The notes below the pieces were generated by a model that searched no databases, was not told where the DNA came from, and saw nothing but the letters and a program-made list of their open reading frames with translations. Shown one piece after another: positions 14,583 to 24,081 of a DNA stretch of 33,019 bases. How positions within the stretch are numbered: the stretch's first letter is position 1; the number at the start of each line of letters is the position of its first letter. This stretch comes from Verrucomicrobiaceae bacterium (lineage in GTDB: Bacteria > Verrucomicrobiota > Verrucomicrobiia > Chthoniobacterales > Terrimicrobiaceae): contig QYQL01000186.1 of NCBI GenBank assembly GCA_007280915.1, forward strand, positions 1 to 33,019, in the 5' to 3' direction. The position numbers and the translations under genes were made by a program.

Positions 14583-16808
14583 TCATCGGCGGCTGTTGGG
14601 AGGAGGTTTCTGCTGACGGCTGCCGTCATCTTTTTTCTCTTTTTTTCCGCCGAGGAAATTGAAGAACTTCTGGAAGGCATTCGACTTCTTCTCCTGGTTC
14701 TTGACGCGTCCGCGCTCGTCCGCACCTTCGCGGACATTGGGTTTTGCAGCCGGGCTGTTCTCCTGGCTTGCAGCCGCCGGATCGGTGGCGACATCGGCGG
14801 TCTCGCCGTCGTCGCCGACAGTCGTGGCGGCGGGAATGTCCCTGCCGAAATCGATGCTCTCAATAAACCGGAAACTGCCTTTGGCCGGTTCCAAGGCCGC
14901 AAGCACGGGAGCCTCCCCGCCTTCATCCATTTTCTTGATGTCCTCAAGAATCTTCGCGGCGATGGGAGCTGGAACCGCTCCGCCGGCCTTGGCCCCCTGA
15001 ACGAACACGACCACCACATACTTCGGGTCGTTGTAGGGAGCGAAAGAGAGGAACCATGTGTGGTTGTCCTTCACGCCCGAGCGCCAGAACTGGGCCGTGC
15101 CGGTCTTGCCTGCCACCTCGTAACCCTTGATCCTGGCTTTCCCGGCCGTGCCACCGCCCTCGTTGACAACCTTCCACATGCCCCGCCGCACTTTTTCGAT
15201 TTGTTCAGGAGTCAATCCGGCATCGGTGATCAAATTAGCGCGCACCCGTGACGGTTCCTGGGAAACAACCGTCCCATCCTGGGCAACAACCCGGTCGATC
15301 AGGCGCGGATAATAAACCGTTCCCAAGTTGGCAACAGCGGCGGCGATCATGGCCATCTGCAGCGGTGAAGCCAGCACATCTCCCTGTCCGATTGCGGTGT
15401 TTGCGGTGAGCCCGGAGGACCAGTGGGCGCGGGGATTGATCTGGGCAAGCCATTCCGGACCCGGCAGCACCCCCGGGGCTTCACCGGAGAGGGGGATCCC
15501 CGACTTCTGGCCGAGCCCAAGCATATTTCCCGTCGCCACGATCTGGTCGATGCCTGCTGCGTTGCCATACTGATAAAAGAACGCGTTGCAGGAAAACTTG
15601 ATGGCATCGGAAAGGCTGAGCGTGCCGTGAGAGCCTCCTTTGTCGGCAATCCAACACTTCATGAACTTGTTCCCGTATGTCACTCCTCCCGAGCAGTTGA
15701 ACGTGCGGTTGCCGACACCCGCCCGGAGACCCGCAAGGGAAATCGGAATCTTGTAGGTGGACCCTGGCGCATACGCGCTGATCGCGCGGTTCAACATGGG
15801 ATTCGTCTCATCCTTCGTCAGATCCGACCAGTCCATCGCGGCGATGGAGGGAATGAACATGTTCGGGTCATAGGAGGGCACGGATGCCATGGCGAGAATG
15901 TCCCCGTTGTTCGGGTTCAAGACAATTGCCGCACCGCGCCCCACAGCACGCAGGGCCTGCTCGGCGATAAACTGGATGCGCGCATCGATCGTAAGGAAAA
16001 CATTGCTCCCCTGCACCGGTTCCTTGCGGCTGATTTCCCCCTCGATGATTCCTTTCACGTTGCGCTGGAGCGTCCTCACCCCGGGCTCACCCTTCAACGC
16101 ATCGTTGAGGAAGAGTTCGATCTGCGCTTTCCCCTCCATGTCGGGCTCGTAGAAGTTGAAATCCCGGATGTCGGGGAGCTTGTCGAGGTCGTTCGGCATT
16201 CCGACATACCCCAGAATGTGCCCGGCCATCGCACCATACACATACCACCTCACCGGCTTCACGGTCACATTCACCCCGGGCAGGCCGAGATTCTTCTCCG
16301 AAAAAACCGCCATCTGCTCGAAGTCGAGATCCTGTCTGTAGCTGTAGGGAACCTCGCGGTTGTTGCGGTAGTGGACCTGGAGGACGTTGGCATTGAAATC
16401 CTCAGCAACGCCCAGTTCCTCCAGGCGGGGGATCACTTCTTCGGAAACAATTTTGACGACATCCGCCTCCTTGAGATCCCTCGGCATGTTGTGCACCCGC
16501 CCGCGGTATGTCGTCATCGGGACGCTCCCCTTGGAGTCCCTGTAGGCGCGCACCATGTCGGGTAGATAAAAATCCACCTCGAAACTCGCGCGGTTCTCCA
16601 CCAGCTTGATGCCGTTTCTGTCGAGGATCTCCCCGCGCACGGCCGGAATCCGCACCGAAACCTGCGAGCGGTTGCCAATCCGCGCCGTGTATTCCGCGCC
16701 CCGGGCAATCTGGACATACCAGAGCCTGAGCGTGATGCCGCCGAGCGCCAGAAGCATGAGCAGCCCCAGGAAGAAGATACGTGCGGTCGAGGAACGGGTT
16801 CGCTTCAC
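14583..16808 (-). CDS. mrdA: Penicillin-binding protein 2 (elongation transpeptidase)
   Basis: Cross-links peptidoglycan during rod elongation with MreBCD and RodA; anchored in the inner membrane. 741 residues, longer than the usual ~630. Seen: membrane anchor at about 11-29, PBP dimer domain with RGEILDRNGIKLVENRASFEV, and a transpeptidase domain with S350-T-Y-K353 in AYAPGSTYKI, S406-C-N408 and K568-T-G-T in EVAGKTGTAQFW. A charged tail of about 100 residues after residue 640 ends in a lysine-rich segment (FLGGKKEKKDDGSR). The GTG start lies 4 bases after the mreD stop. The tail is not part of the catalytic fold. No rodA gene is seen in the window. Confidence 0.93.
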   Translation of the reverse strand: MKRTRSSTARIFFLGLLMLLALGGITLRLWYVQIARGAEYTARIGNRSQVSVRIPAVRGEILDRNGIKLVENRASFEVDFYLPDMVRAYRDSKGSVPMTTYRGRVHNMPRDLKEADVVKIVSEEVIPRLEELGVAEDFNANVLQVHYRNNREVPYSYRQDLDFEQMAVFSEKNLGLPGVNVTVKPVRWYVYGAMAGHILGYVGMPNDLDKLPDIRDFNFYEPDMEGKAQIELFLNDALKGEPGVRTLQRNVKGIIEGEISRKEPVQGSNVFLTIDARIQFIAEQALRAVGRGAAIVLNPNNGDILAMASVPSYDPNMFIPSIAAMDWSDLTKDETNPMLNRAISAYAPGSTYKIPISLAGLRAGVGNRTFNCSGGVTYGNKFMKCWIADKGGSHGTLSLSDAIKFSCNAFFYQYGNAAGIDQIVATGNMLGLGQKSGIPLSGEAPGVLPGPEWLAQINPRAHWSSGLTANTAIGQGDVLASPLQMAMIAAAVANLGTVYYPRLIDRVVAQDGTVVSQEPSRVRANLITDAGLTPEQIEKVRRGMWKVVNEGGGTAGKARIKGYEVAGKTGTAQFWRSGVKDNHTWFLSFAPYNDPKYVVVVFVQGAKAGGAVPAPIAAKILEDIKKMDEGGEAPVLAALEPAKGSFRFIESIDFGRDIPAATTVGDDGETADVATDPAAASQENSPAAKPNVREGADERGRVKNQEKKSNAFQKFFNFLGGKKEKKDDGSRQQKPPPNSRR

Positions 16809-16811
16809 GTG

Positions 16812-17357
16812 TCAGTAACCCCTTTCCAAAATGGAATCCGGCGGGAGCAGGGCGGAAAGCGGCCGAAGCCCCGCATAAAAAACAGGAGCAAGCAGGGCGG
16901 CGAGAACGCCCGGAGCCAGCGCACGCCAGAGCAGAGCCTCATCGAACTCGAAGCCCTCGCGGCGCAGGGACAGCATGAGGAACTGCATCAGCAGATATGC
17001 GGACGTGCCGGCGGCGGACATCGGAATCAACGGCCACCAGCGCCCCTGTTGCCAGGATGGCCTGAACCCGTTTGCTATGCTCCCGTAAATCACGAAGAAC
17101 ACGATAGAACACCCCAGCGCAATTTCAACCCGTCCCCCCACAACATGCAGATACATCAGGTCGCAGAGAAAACCCGTAAAGAACGCGGCGGCCAGCATGG
17201 CGGGAAACGGCAGGGCCATCGCTGCCATGCAAAAAATCATCGGAACAAACACAAACCTCGCCCCGTGCAAAACATTTATCGCGGGCAGCGCCTGCTGGAG
17301 CAGCAAGGCAAGAAACACCCCGGCACAGGTCGAGACAAGACCGATCGCCGTCCTCAT
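16812..17357 (-). CDS. mreD: Rod shape-determining protein MreD
   Basis: Integral membrane member of the elongasome, linking MreC and PBP2. 181 residues with about five hydrophobic segments (near 5-23, 35-62, 80-98, 110-130 and 142-165). Sequence conservation in this family is low; the call rests on hydropathy, size and position between mreC and PBP2. Its ATG overlaps the mreC stop by 4 bases and its stop is 3 bases before PBP2, so translation is coupled on both sides. Confidence 0.85.
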   Translation of the reverse strand: MRTAIGLVSTCAGVFLALLLQQALPAINVLHGARFVFVPMIFCMAAMALPFPAMLAAAFFTGFLCDLMYLHVVGGRVEIALGCSIVFFVIYGSIANGFRPSWQQGRWWPLIPMSAAGTSAYLLMQFLMLSLRREGFEFDEALLWRALAPGVLAALLAPVFYAGLRPLSALLPPDSILERGY

Positions 17358-18163
17358 TTCGCCCCCACCACGACAAACACATCCTCGGTCTGCGTGAGAT
17401 CCACGGCAGGCTCGACGAGGGCCTGTCCGTCCAGGGGACGCGTTCGAAATTCCTTCACCTTTCCAACCAGGATCCCGGATGGAAACACCCCGCTGCTGAC
17501 CCCGGCGGAATAAACTTTCTGCCCGGCCTCGATCGCGGCGTTCTTCGTCAAAAAGTTCAACTGGAGCTCTCCGGCGGTGCCGCTCTCCTGAATCCGTTTT
17601 CCCGAGAGGATCCCCTGCTCGCGCGTCCCTTCGATCTTGGCGGCAACCCGGCAGGTTTCATCGGTCACCAGCACGACGATCGACTCGTTTTTCGTCACGG
17701 TGGTCGTCTTGCCCACAAGCCCGATCTCGGTCAGGACCGGCTGGTCGGTTTCCACTCCGTCCTCAAAACCGCGGTTGATCCTCACCGTGTTCCACCACGT
17801 CGAGGCATCCCGGGAAATAATCCGCGCCGGGAGAAGGCGGAACACCGACCGCTCACGGTATTCCAGAGCCGATCGCAGCCGGTTGTTCTCCGACTCGATT
17901 TCCCGCAGGAGGTTGTTCGTGGTCAGGAGCTCGCGGTTTTGCTCGTTCAGTTTCCGGTTGTCCGCCTCCAGTTCGTCCAGCGTCTTGAGCCCCTGGCCCA
18001 TGGAGCCGAGCTGTTCCTGCACGGCCGTGCCGGTGCGGAAAAACGGGGCCAGGACCGAGAGGAATTTCCCCTGCATCGACTGCATCTCCACCGGCGAAAG
18101 AACCGACAGGTAAATAGCACCGGCAATAACGGCCAGCAGGAGCGCAATGTTGAGCTTCTTCAT
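17354..18163 (-). CDS. mreC: Rod shape-determining protein MreC
   Basis: Periplasmic scaffold of the cell-elongation machinery that activates PBP2. 269 residues. Seen: N-terminal membrane anchor (about 4-22), a coiled coil at about 58-105 (LDELEADNRKLNEQNRELL, LLREIESENNRLRSALEY), then the two beta-barrel region with RIISRDASTWWNTVRINRGFEDGV, GLVGKTTTVTKNESIVVLVTDETCRV and SGILVGKVKEF, all MreC hallmarks. 33 bases after mreB and coupled to mreD. No oddities. Confidence 0.93.
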   Translation of the reverse strand: MKKLNIALLLAVIAGAIYLSVLSPVEMQSMQGKFLSVLAPFFRTGTAVQEQLGSMGQGLKTLDELEADNRKLNEQNRELLTTNNLLREIESENNRLRSALEYRERSVFRLLPARIISRDASTWWNTVRINRGFEDGVETDQPVLTEIGLVGKTTTVTKNESIVVLVTDETCRVAAKIEGTREQGILSGKRIQESGTAGELQLNFLTKNAAIEAGQKVYSAGVSSGVFPSGILVGKVKEFRTRPLDGQALVEPAVDLTQTEDVFVVVGAK

Positions 18164-18196
18164 GCAGGTTCAGGGCCGGTAAAGCCCCTGCAAGGT

Positions 18197-19231
18197 TTAC
18201 GGATGCGGGCGCTCGGAGGAGACCGCCCGCAGGAACTTCAATTCGGACAGGGCGCGCCCGGTGCCTTCGGCAACCGCGCTGAGCGGATCCTCCGCAACGT
18301 GCACCGGAAGCCCGGTCTCCTCGGCGAGTAGCTTGTCGAGCCCGCGGAGCAATGCACCTCCTCCCGCGAGCACCAGCCCCCGGTCCACCAGGTCGGCAGA
18401 AAGCTCGGGAGGACAGCGCTCGAGAGTGATCCGGACCGAGTCCACAATCGTGGAGAGCGGCTCGAGCAACGCCTCGCGGACTTCCTGAGAAGAGATGGAG
18501 ATCGTCTTCGGAAGGCCGGCAACAAGATCGCGGCCCTTGACCTCCATCGAAGTCTCCTTCTCCTGCTTGTAGGCCGACCCGATTTTGATTTTGATCTCCT
18601 CCGCCGTGCGCTCGCCGATCATGAGGTTGTAGGCGCGCTTCATGTAATTCGTGATCGCCTCGTCCAACTCATCGCCGGCAACACGGACGCTGCGGCTGAA
18701 GACGATTCCGGAAAGCGAAATGAGGGCGACCTCGGTGGTGCCTCCGCCGATGTCGATGATCATGTTGCCCGCAGCATCCTGCACCGGCAACCCCACGCCG
18801 ATGGCGGCGGCCATCGGTTCTTCGATCAGATAAACCTCGCGCGCTCCGGCATGTGTCGCGGAATCCTTCACCGCGCGCTTCTCGACCTCGGTGATTCCGC
18901 TCGGCACGGCGATCACCACGCGCGGACGAACCATCCGGCGGCGGTTGTGAACCTTGCTGATGAAGTGCCGCAGCATCGCCTCTGTGATTTCAAAATCGGC
19001 GATCACGCCGTCCTTGAGCGGACGGATGGCCACAATATTTCCCGGCGTGCGGCCGAGCATCCGCTTCGCCTCGTCACCGACCGCGAGGACGCGGTTGGTT
19101 CCCTGTTGAACGGCAACGACCGAGGGTTCGCGCAGCACGATCCCGTGATCCTTGACATAAACGAGTGTGTTTGCGGTTCCCAGGTCAATGCCGATGTCGT
19201 TGGAAAAAAAGCCCAGAAGATTGTCGAACAT
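18197..19231 (-). CDS. mreB: Actin-like rod shape-determining protein MreB
   Basis: Bacterial actin that forms membrane-bound filaments guiding lateral wall synthesis. 344 residues, family length. Seen: phosphate 1 [19 protein letters not shown] near 13-31, [16 protein letters not shown], phosphate 2 [37 protein letters not shown], and the adenosine loop [20 protein letters not shown]. First gene of the rod operon, with a candidate promoter upstream and the leuB terminator between it and leuB. No Shine-Dalgarno sequence before the ATG. Confidence 0.97.
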   Translation of the reverse strand: MFDNLLGFFSNDIGIDLGTANTLVYVKDHGIVLREPSVVAVQQGTNRVLAVGDEAKRMLGRTPGNIVAIRPLKDGVIADFEITEAMLRHFISKVHNRRRMVRPRVVIAVPSGITEVEKRAVKDSATHAGAREVYLIEEPMAAAIGVGLPVQDAAGNMIIDIGGGTTEVALISLSGIVFSRSVRVAGDELDEAITNYMKRAYNLMIGERTAEEIKIKIGSAYKQEKETSMEVKGRDLVAGLPKTISISSQEVREALLEPLSTIVDSVRITLERCPPELSADLVDRGLVLAGGGALLRGLDKLLAEETGLPVHVAEDPLSAVAEGTGRALSELKFLRAVSSERPHP

Positions 19232-19320
19232 TATGTGAATGATTTGAGTAAATTGTTGATATCAAAGGCAACACCACCTCCTCCCGTCACCAAGCGGAGG
19301 CTTACGCTGCCGAAACCCCT

Positions 19321-19349
19321 AGAATCGTTTTCCAAGGCTCATGCGTCAA
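19321..19349 (-). promoter_or_regulatory. Possible promoter of the mreB operon
   Basis: TTGACG (19349-19344), a 17-base spacer and GATTCT (19326-19321) on the minus strand. The -35 is 5 of 6 to consensus, the -10 is weak (3 of 6). It would give a leader of about 80 bases to mreB and lies just after the leuB terminator, where a new transcript is expected. Confidence 0.4.
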
Positions 19350-19360
19350 GGCTATCCTTG

Positions 19361-19382
19361 AAAAATGGCGGCTTTTTCCGCC
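19361..19382 (-). terminator. Rho-independent terminator after leuB
   Basis: On the minus strand GGCGG-(6-base loop)-CCGCC followed by ATTTTT, about 20 bases beyond the leuB stop. It separates the leuB transcript from the mre operon. Confidence 0.65.
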
Positions 19383-19401
19383 GGGGCGCACCGGGGCGGG
19401 A

Positions 19402-20505
<1,104 letters not shown>

Positions 20506-21576
20506 TCAAAGAGTATCGTCCAGCGCAGCGAGGAGTTCGGCGATCGTCTCATGGGTTTCGTCGCCCATATTGGAGATGCGGAACGTCTTTCCCTTGATCT
20601 TTCCGTAGCCGCCGTCGATGACAAAGCGGTGTTTCTCGCGGAGATTTTTGATCCACGCGGCGACATCCACCTCGCGGTTGTTTTTCACGCAGGTGAGCGA
20701 GACCGACCGGTAGCCTTCGGGCGCGAAAAAATCGAATCCACGGGCCTTGACCCAGTCATGAACCTGGGCGTTCAGCGCGGCATGCCGTGCGTGGCGGGCT
20801 TCGACTCCCTCGGTGAAAATGTCGTCGAGTTTGGATGCAAGAGCGTTGATGAGCGGAATGACCGGTGTGCTGGGCGTCATGTCCTGCTCCTGGTTCTTGG
20901 CAAACTCGACAAAGTCGAAGTAATACCCGCGGTCAGGGACGGTCGCCGCCCGCTGCATCGCGCGCTCGGAAACCGAGAACAGGGCGAGTCCCGGGGGCAT
21001 GGCCAGCGCCTTCTGGCTCCCGGTAAGGAGCACGTCGATCCCGAGTTCGTCCATCGGAATCGCCTCTGTGGAGAACGATGAGACGCTGTCCACGATGAAC
21101 ATGACATCAGGAAAATCCCGAAGGACGGCGGCGATTTCGCGGAGCGGGTTGCGCACGCCGCAGGACGTCTCGTTGTGAATGAGCGTGAACGAATCGTATT
21201 CGCCCGTGGAGAGCGCTTCGCGGACGAGATCCGGCAGGACGGCCGAACCCCACGGCACCTGAAGGGCGCCGGCTTCCTTGCCGCAGCGCTGGCTGACGTC
21301 GAACCACTTGTCGGAAAATGCGCCGCACATCGCGTTGAGCACCTTTTTCTTTGTCAGGTTGCGGATCGAGCCCTCCATGACTCCCCACGCGGACGAGGTG
21401 GAGAGAAAAACCGGACGCTTCGTTCCGAACAACTCCTGCAGGCGGGGCTGGATTCCGGCATAAAGCTTTTTGAATTCGCCGCCGCGGTGGCCGATCATCG
21501 GCGCGCACATCGCGCGGAAGGTTTTTTCTGAAACTTCGATCGGGCCCGGAATGAACAACTTGATATGTGAGGACAT
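20506..21576 (-). CDS. Class V aminotransferase (alanine/serine-glyoxylate or phosphoserine type)
   Basis: PLP-dependent transaminase, 356 residues. Seen: FIPGPIEVSEKTFRAM...IGHRGGEF near the start, FLSTSSAWGVMEGSIRNL, LIHNETSCGVRNPL, the PLP-contacting D163 in FIVDSVSSFSTE, and the Schiff-base K189 in LLTGSQKALAMPPGLA. This pattern is typical of the alanine-glyoxylate/serine-pyruvate group. Family members also serve as phosphoserine or phosphonate transaminases, so the substrate is open. First gene of the leuB transcript; divergent from the M42 peptidase gene. An amino-acid biosynthesis role, for example serine, is inferred from the leuB link only. Confidence 0.85.
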   Translation of the reverse strand: MSSHIKLFIPGPIEVSEKTFRAMCAPMIGHRGGEFKKLYAGIQPRLQELFGTKRPVFLSTSSAWGVMEGSIRNLTKKKVLNAMCGAFSDKWFDVSQRCGKEAGALQVPWGSAVLPDLVREALSTGEYDSFTLIHNETSCGVRNPLREIAAVLRDFPDVMFIVDSVSSFSTEAIPMDELGIDVLLTGSQKALAMPPGLALFSVSERAMQRAATVPDRGYYFDFVEFAKNQEQDMTPSTPVIPLINALASKLDDIFTEGVEARHARHAALNAQVHDWVKARGFDFFAPEGYRSVSLTCVKNNREVDVAAWIKNLREKHRFVIDGGYGKIKGKTFRISNMGDETHETIAELLAALDDTL

Positions 21577-21684
21577 GGTGAGACGCAGAGGCTACGACGG
21601 GAACACCTCCAGATCGAAGAAAAAAATGTGCGGCCGGAAAATCCGGGATTTCCCTACGCCCTCCCGGATGGCAGTCTCGGCACC

Positions 21685-22746
21685 ATGAAACAAAAAGATC
21701 TTCTGAAAATCCTTGATGTCCCCTCGCCTTCCGGATGGGAAAAGGCCGGGCAGAAACAATGGATCGAACTGACTGAGCGGGTCTCGGATCGCGTCGAGAC
21801 GGATGCCTACGGGAATGCCTGGGCGGTTCTCAAGGGAACAAACAAGGACGCTCCACGCGTCATGCTCGAGGCCCATGCGGATGAAATCGGCTTCATCGTC
21901 CGCCACGTTGATGAAAAAGGATTCCTCTCGATCGGCCCGATCGGTGGATCGGACCGCACGCTGGCCCCGGCCCGCCGGATCTCGATTTTCGGATCCGATG
22001 GCATTGTCCATGGCCTCATCGGGAACACCGCGATCCATCTTCGCGACACCTCGAAAGACAAGACGCCGGAATGGAAGGACCTCTTCGTGGACATCGGCGC
22101 TGGGTCGGCAAAGGAAGTTGCCAAACGGGGGATCCGCGTCGGAAATCCCGCGATTTTTGAATCGTCCGCCACGGAATTTCACGGCGACCACATCGTCGGC
22201 CGCGCGCTCGACAACCGGATCGGCGGATTTGCCATAACCCTCGCTCTGCAGGAACTCTCAAAAAAACGTCCGGCGGCCACGGCCTACGCGGTCAACTGTG
22301 TGCAGGAGGAAATCGGAAGCCAGGGCGCCCGCATGGCAGCCCACCGCATCGATCCCGCTGTCGCACTCGTCTTCGATGTCACCCACGCGACCGACACCCC
22401 CGGCATTGCCGTGAAGGAACACGGGCTCGTCGAACTCGGCAAGGGGCCTGCAATTTCCCATGGCGCGGCCAATCACACGCTGGTCGTCGAACGCCTCATC
22501 TCCGTCGCGGAGAAGCACAAAATCCCCCTCCAGCACGAGGCCGTCTCGAGGTCCACTCACACCGATGCGGACGTCATCTACACCGCCCGCAACGGCATCC
22601 CCTGCGCTCTGATTTCCATCCCCCTGCGCTACATGCACTCGCCGGTCGAAATGGCCGCATACCACGACATCGAGTCGGCAGCCCGGCTCGCCGCCGCATT
22701 CGTGAAAAGCCTTTCCGAAAAAGACACCTTCCGGATCCACGGTTGA
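21685..22746 (+). CDS. M42-family aminopeptidase
   Basis: Di-metal aminopeptidase of the M42 (glutamyl aminopeptidase/TET) family, usually large cytosolic assemblies. 353 residues from ATG 21685. Seen: all metal and catalytic residues: H64 and D66 (EAHADEIGF), D176 (GRALDNRIGGF), E208/E209 (CVQEEIGSQGA), D231 (FDVTHATDTPG) and H318 (YMHSPVEM). The frame is open back to 21628, but the extra 19 residues do not resemble the family. Related proteins were once annotated as endoglucanase (CelM/FrvX); the peptidase call is more likely. Next gene downstream is aroE, 74 bases on. Confidence 0.93.
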   Translation: MKQKDLLKILDVPSPSGWEKAGQKQWIELTERVSDRVETDAYGNAWAVLKGTNKDAPRVMLEAHADEIGFIVRHVDEKGFLSIGPIGGSDRTLAPARRISIFGSDGIVHGLIGNTAIHLRDTSKDKTPEWKDLFVDIGAGSAKEVAKRGIRVGNPAIFESSATEFHGDHIVGRALDNRIGGFAITLALQELSKKRPAATAYAVNCVQEEIGSQGARMAAHRIDPAVALVFDVTHATDTPGIAVKEHGLVELGKGPAISHGAANHTLVVERLISVAEKHKIPLQHEAVSRSTHTDADVIYTARNGIPCALISIPLRYMHSPVEMAAYHDIESAARLAAAFVKSLSEKDTFRIHG

Positions 22747-22820
22747 GCGACTGCGTTTCCGTCAGGGGCAGCGGGAATTCTTGCCGCCCGGTCCCCGACA
22801 TGATTCCCTGAGGATCGCGC

Positions 22821-23747
22821 ATGAGCGAGGTATATTCAGCGGACGACCTGATCGGAGGCGGGGAGATTTTTTCGCGCCTCGAACCCCCCGCACGTCTGGG
22901 GGTGTTCGGGGATCCGGTGGAACATTCAAAATCTCCTCTATTTCAGAATGCGGCCCTCAAAGCCGCGGGAGTCAAAGCGCAATATGTAAAAATCCATGTT
23001 CCGCGGGAGAAAGCATCTGCGGCATTCCGCGCGCTTCCCGACGCCGGATTCATCGGAACGAATGTCACTCTCCCGCTCAAAGCAGAGGCGCTGGCGTCGG
23101 TCGATGAGGCGGACGAATATGCGAGGCGCTCGGGAAGCGTAAACACCCTTGCCGTCCAGGGAGAAAAATTGCTCGGGTTCAACACCGACGGCCCGGGGCT
23201 CATGCGGGCGATCCGCGAGGAGTTTTTTGTGGACCTGCGCGATCTGCGCGTGGTGCTGCTGGGAGCGGGCGGCGGCGCAGGTCGGGCAATCGCCGTGCAG
23301 TGCGCCATGGAATCCTGCGAGCGGCTGGTACTTGTGAACCGCACGCTCGACAAGGCCAGGGCACTGGCCGCAGAACTGGCACCCTCCTTCCGCAGCGACC
23401 GCCTGGTTGGCCCGATCGAGCGGCTCCAGGTGATCGGCTTCGAGGAGGACGCCCTGCGCGAACAGCTCGCCCACGCGGATCTGGTGATCAACGCGACATC
23501 GGTCGGGATGCAGAGAACCGATGCGCCACTGATCCCCCCTTCGCTTTTCACTCCGAATCTGATGGTTTATGACACGGTGTATGCGGCCGGGCGGTCCCGT
23601 CTTCTCGAAGACGCCGCGGCGGCGGGAGCCCGTTGCGCGAGCGGCCTCAGCATGCTCTTGCATCAGGGCGCGCTTTCCTTTGAAATCTGGTTCAACCGGC
23701 CTGCGCCGCTTGAGGTCATGCGTAAGGCGCTTCTGGAAAACTCATGA
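22821..23747 (+). CDS. aroE: Shikimate dehydrogenase AroE
   Basis: NADPH-dependent reduction of 3-dehydroshikimate to shikimate. 308 residues, some 20-30 longer than E. coli AroE because of an N-terminal extension of about 25 residues (SADDLIGGGEIFSRL). Seen: GVFGDPVEHSKSP at 27-39, TNVTLPLK with catalytic K87, GFNTDG with D123, the dinucleotide loop GAGGGAGRAI at 148-157 with LVNRT for NADP, INATSVGM and GLSMLLHQGA. Pairs functionally with the DAHP synthase at 5142. Its stop overlaps the next gene's ATG in an ATGA. Confidence 0.95.
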   Translation: MSEVYSADDLIGGGEIFSRLEPPARLGVFGDPVEHSKSPLFQNAALKAAGVKAQYVKIHVPREKASAAFRALPDAGFIGTNVTLPLKAEALASVDEADEYARRSGSVNTLAVQGEKLLGFNTDGPGLMRAIREEFFVDLRDLRVVLLGAGGGAGRAIAVQCAMESCERLVLVNRTLDKARALAAELAPSFRSDRLVGPIERLQVIGFEEDALREQLAHADLVINATSVGMQRTDAPLIPPSLFTPNLMVYDTVYAAGRSRLLEDAAAAGARCASGLSMLLHQGALSFEIWFNRPAPLEVMRKALLENS

Positions 23748-24049
23748 TTATCTCGATCGCCAGCACCCAGTTCGTTTTCCTCGCCCTCGGGATGCTTGCC
23801 TTGAACGTGCTGCTGAAGGCTGGAGGCTATGCGTCCAACGTGGCCGGATCATTTCCCCCGCTGGCTCTGACGCTCGCCCACCAGGGACTGTGGCTGTTCT
23901 GCGTGCCGCTCGTCTGGATCGCATTCGCCACGGCCTGCGTGCGCTGGAACAATGCTCTTCTGAATGAAAAGACAGCGCGGGTGACGGGCGTGGCGGCGGC
24001 CGCCGCTATCTTTCTCATCTACGTTTACGCGGGCGCTCTGTTTTTTTGA
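23744..24049 (+). CDS. Small membrane protein (101 aa), unknown
   Basis: Not recognised. Three hydrophobic segments (about 7-27, 44-66 and 79-100) separated by short polar loops, the larger one RWNNALLNEKTARV near 67-80. The ATG overlaps the aroE stop by 4 bases, so it is probably co-translated. No signature motif; size and topology recall small multidrug-resistance-like or assembly proteins, but there is no supporting motif. A hairpin just after its stop may end the transcript. Confidence 0.6.
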   Translation: MIISIASTQFVFLALGMLALNVLLKAGGYASNVAGSFPPLALTLAHQGLWLFCVPLVWIAFATACVRWNNALLNEKTARVTGVAAAAAIFLIYVYAGALFF

Positions 24050-24060
24050 TGCCAAGCGCC

Positions 24061-24081
24061 GGACGGCTCGGCGAGCCATCC
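24061..24081. terminator. Possible bidirectional terminator between convergent genes
   Basis: Hairpin GGA-C-GGCTC, loop GGC, GAGCC-A-TCC with one internal mismatch, between the stop at 24049 and the convergent stop at 24082. There is no long U tract, so termination may be weak or Rho-assisted. Confidence 0.4.

Noticed and set aside
15423..16565. 380-codon plus-strand frame opposite PBP2
   Set aside because: The PBP2 frame has all transpeptidase motifs; this one has none.
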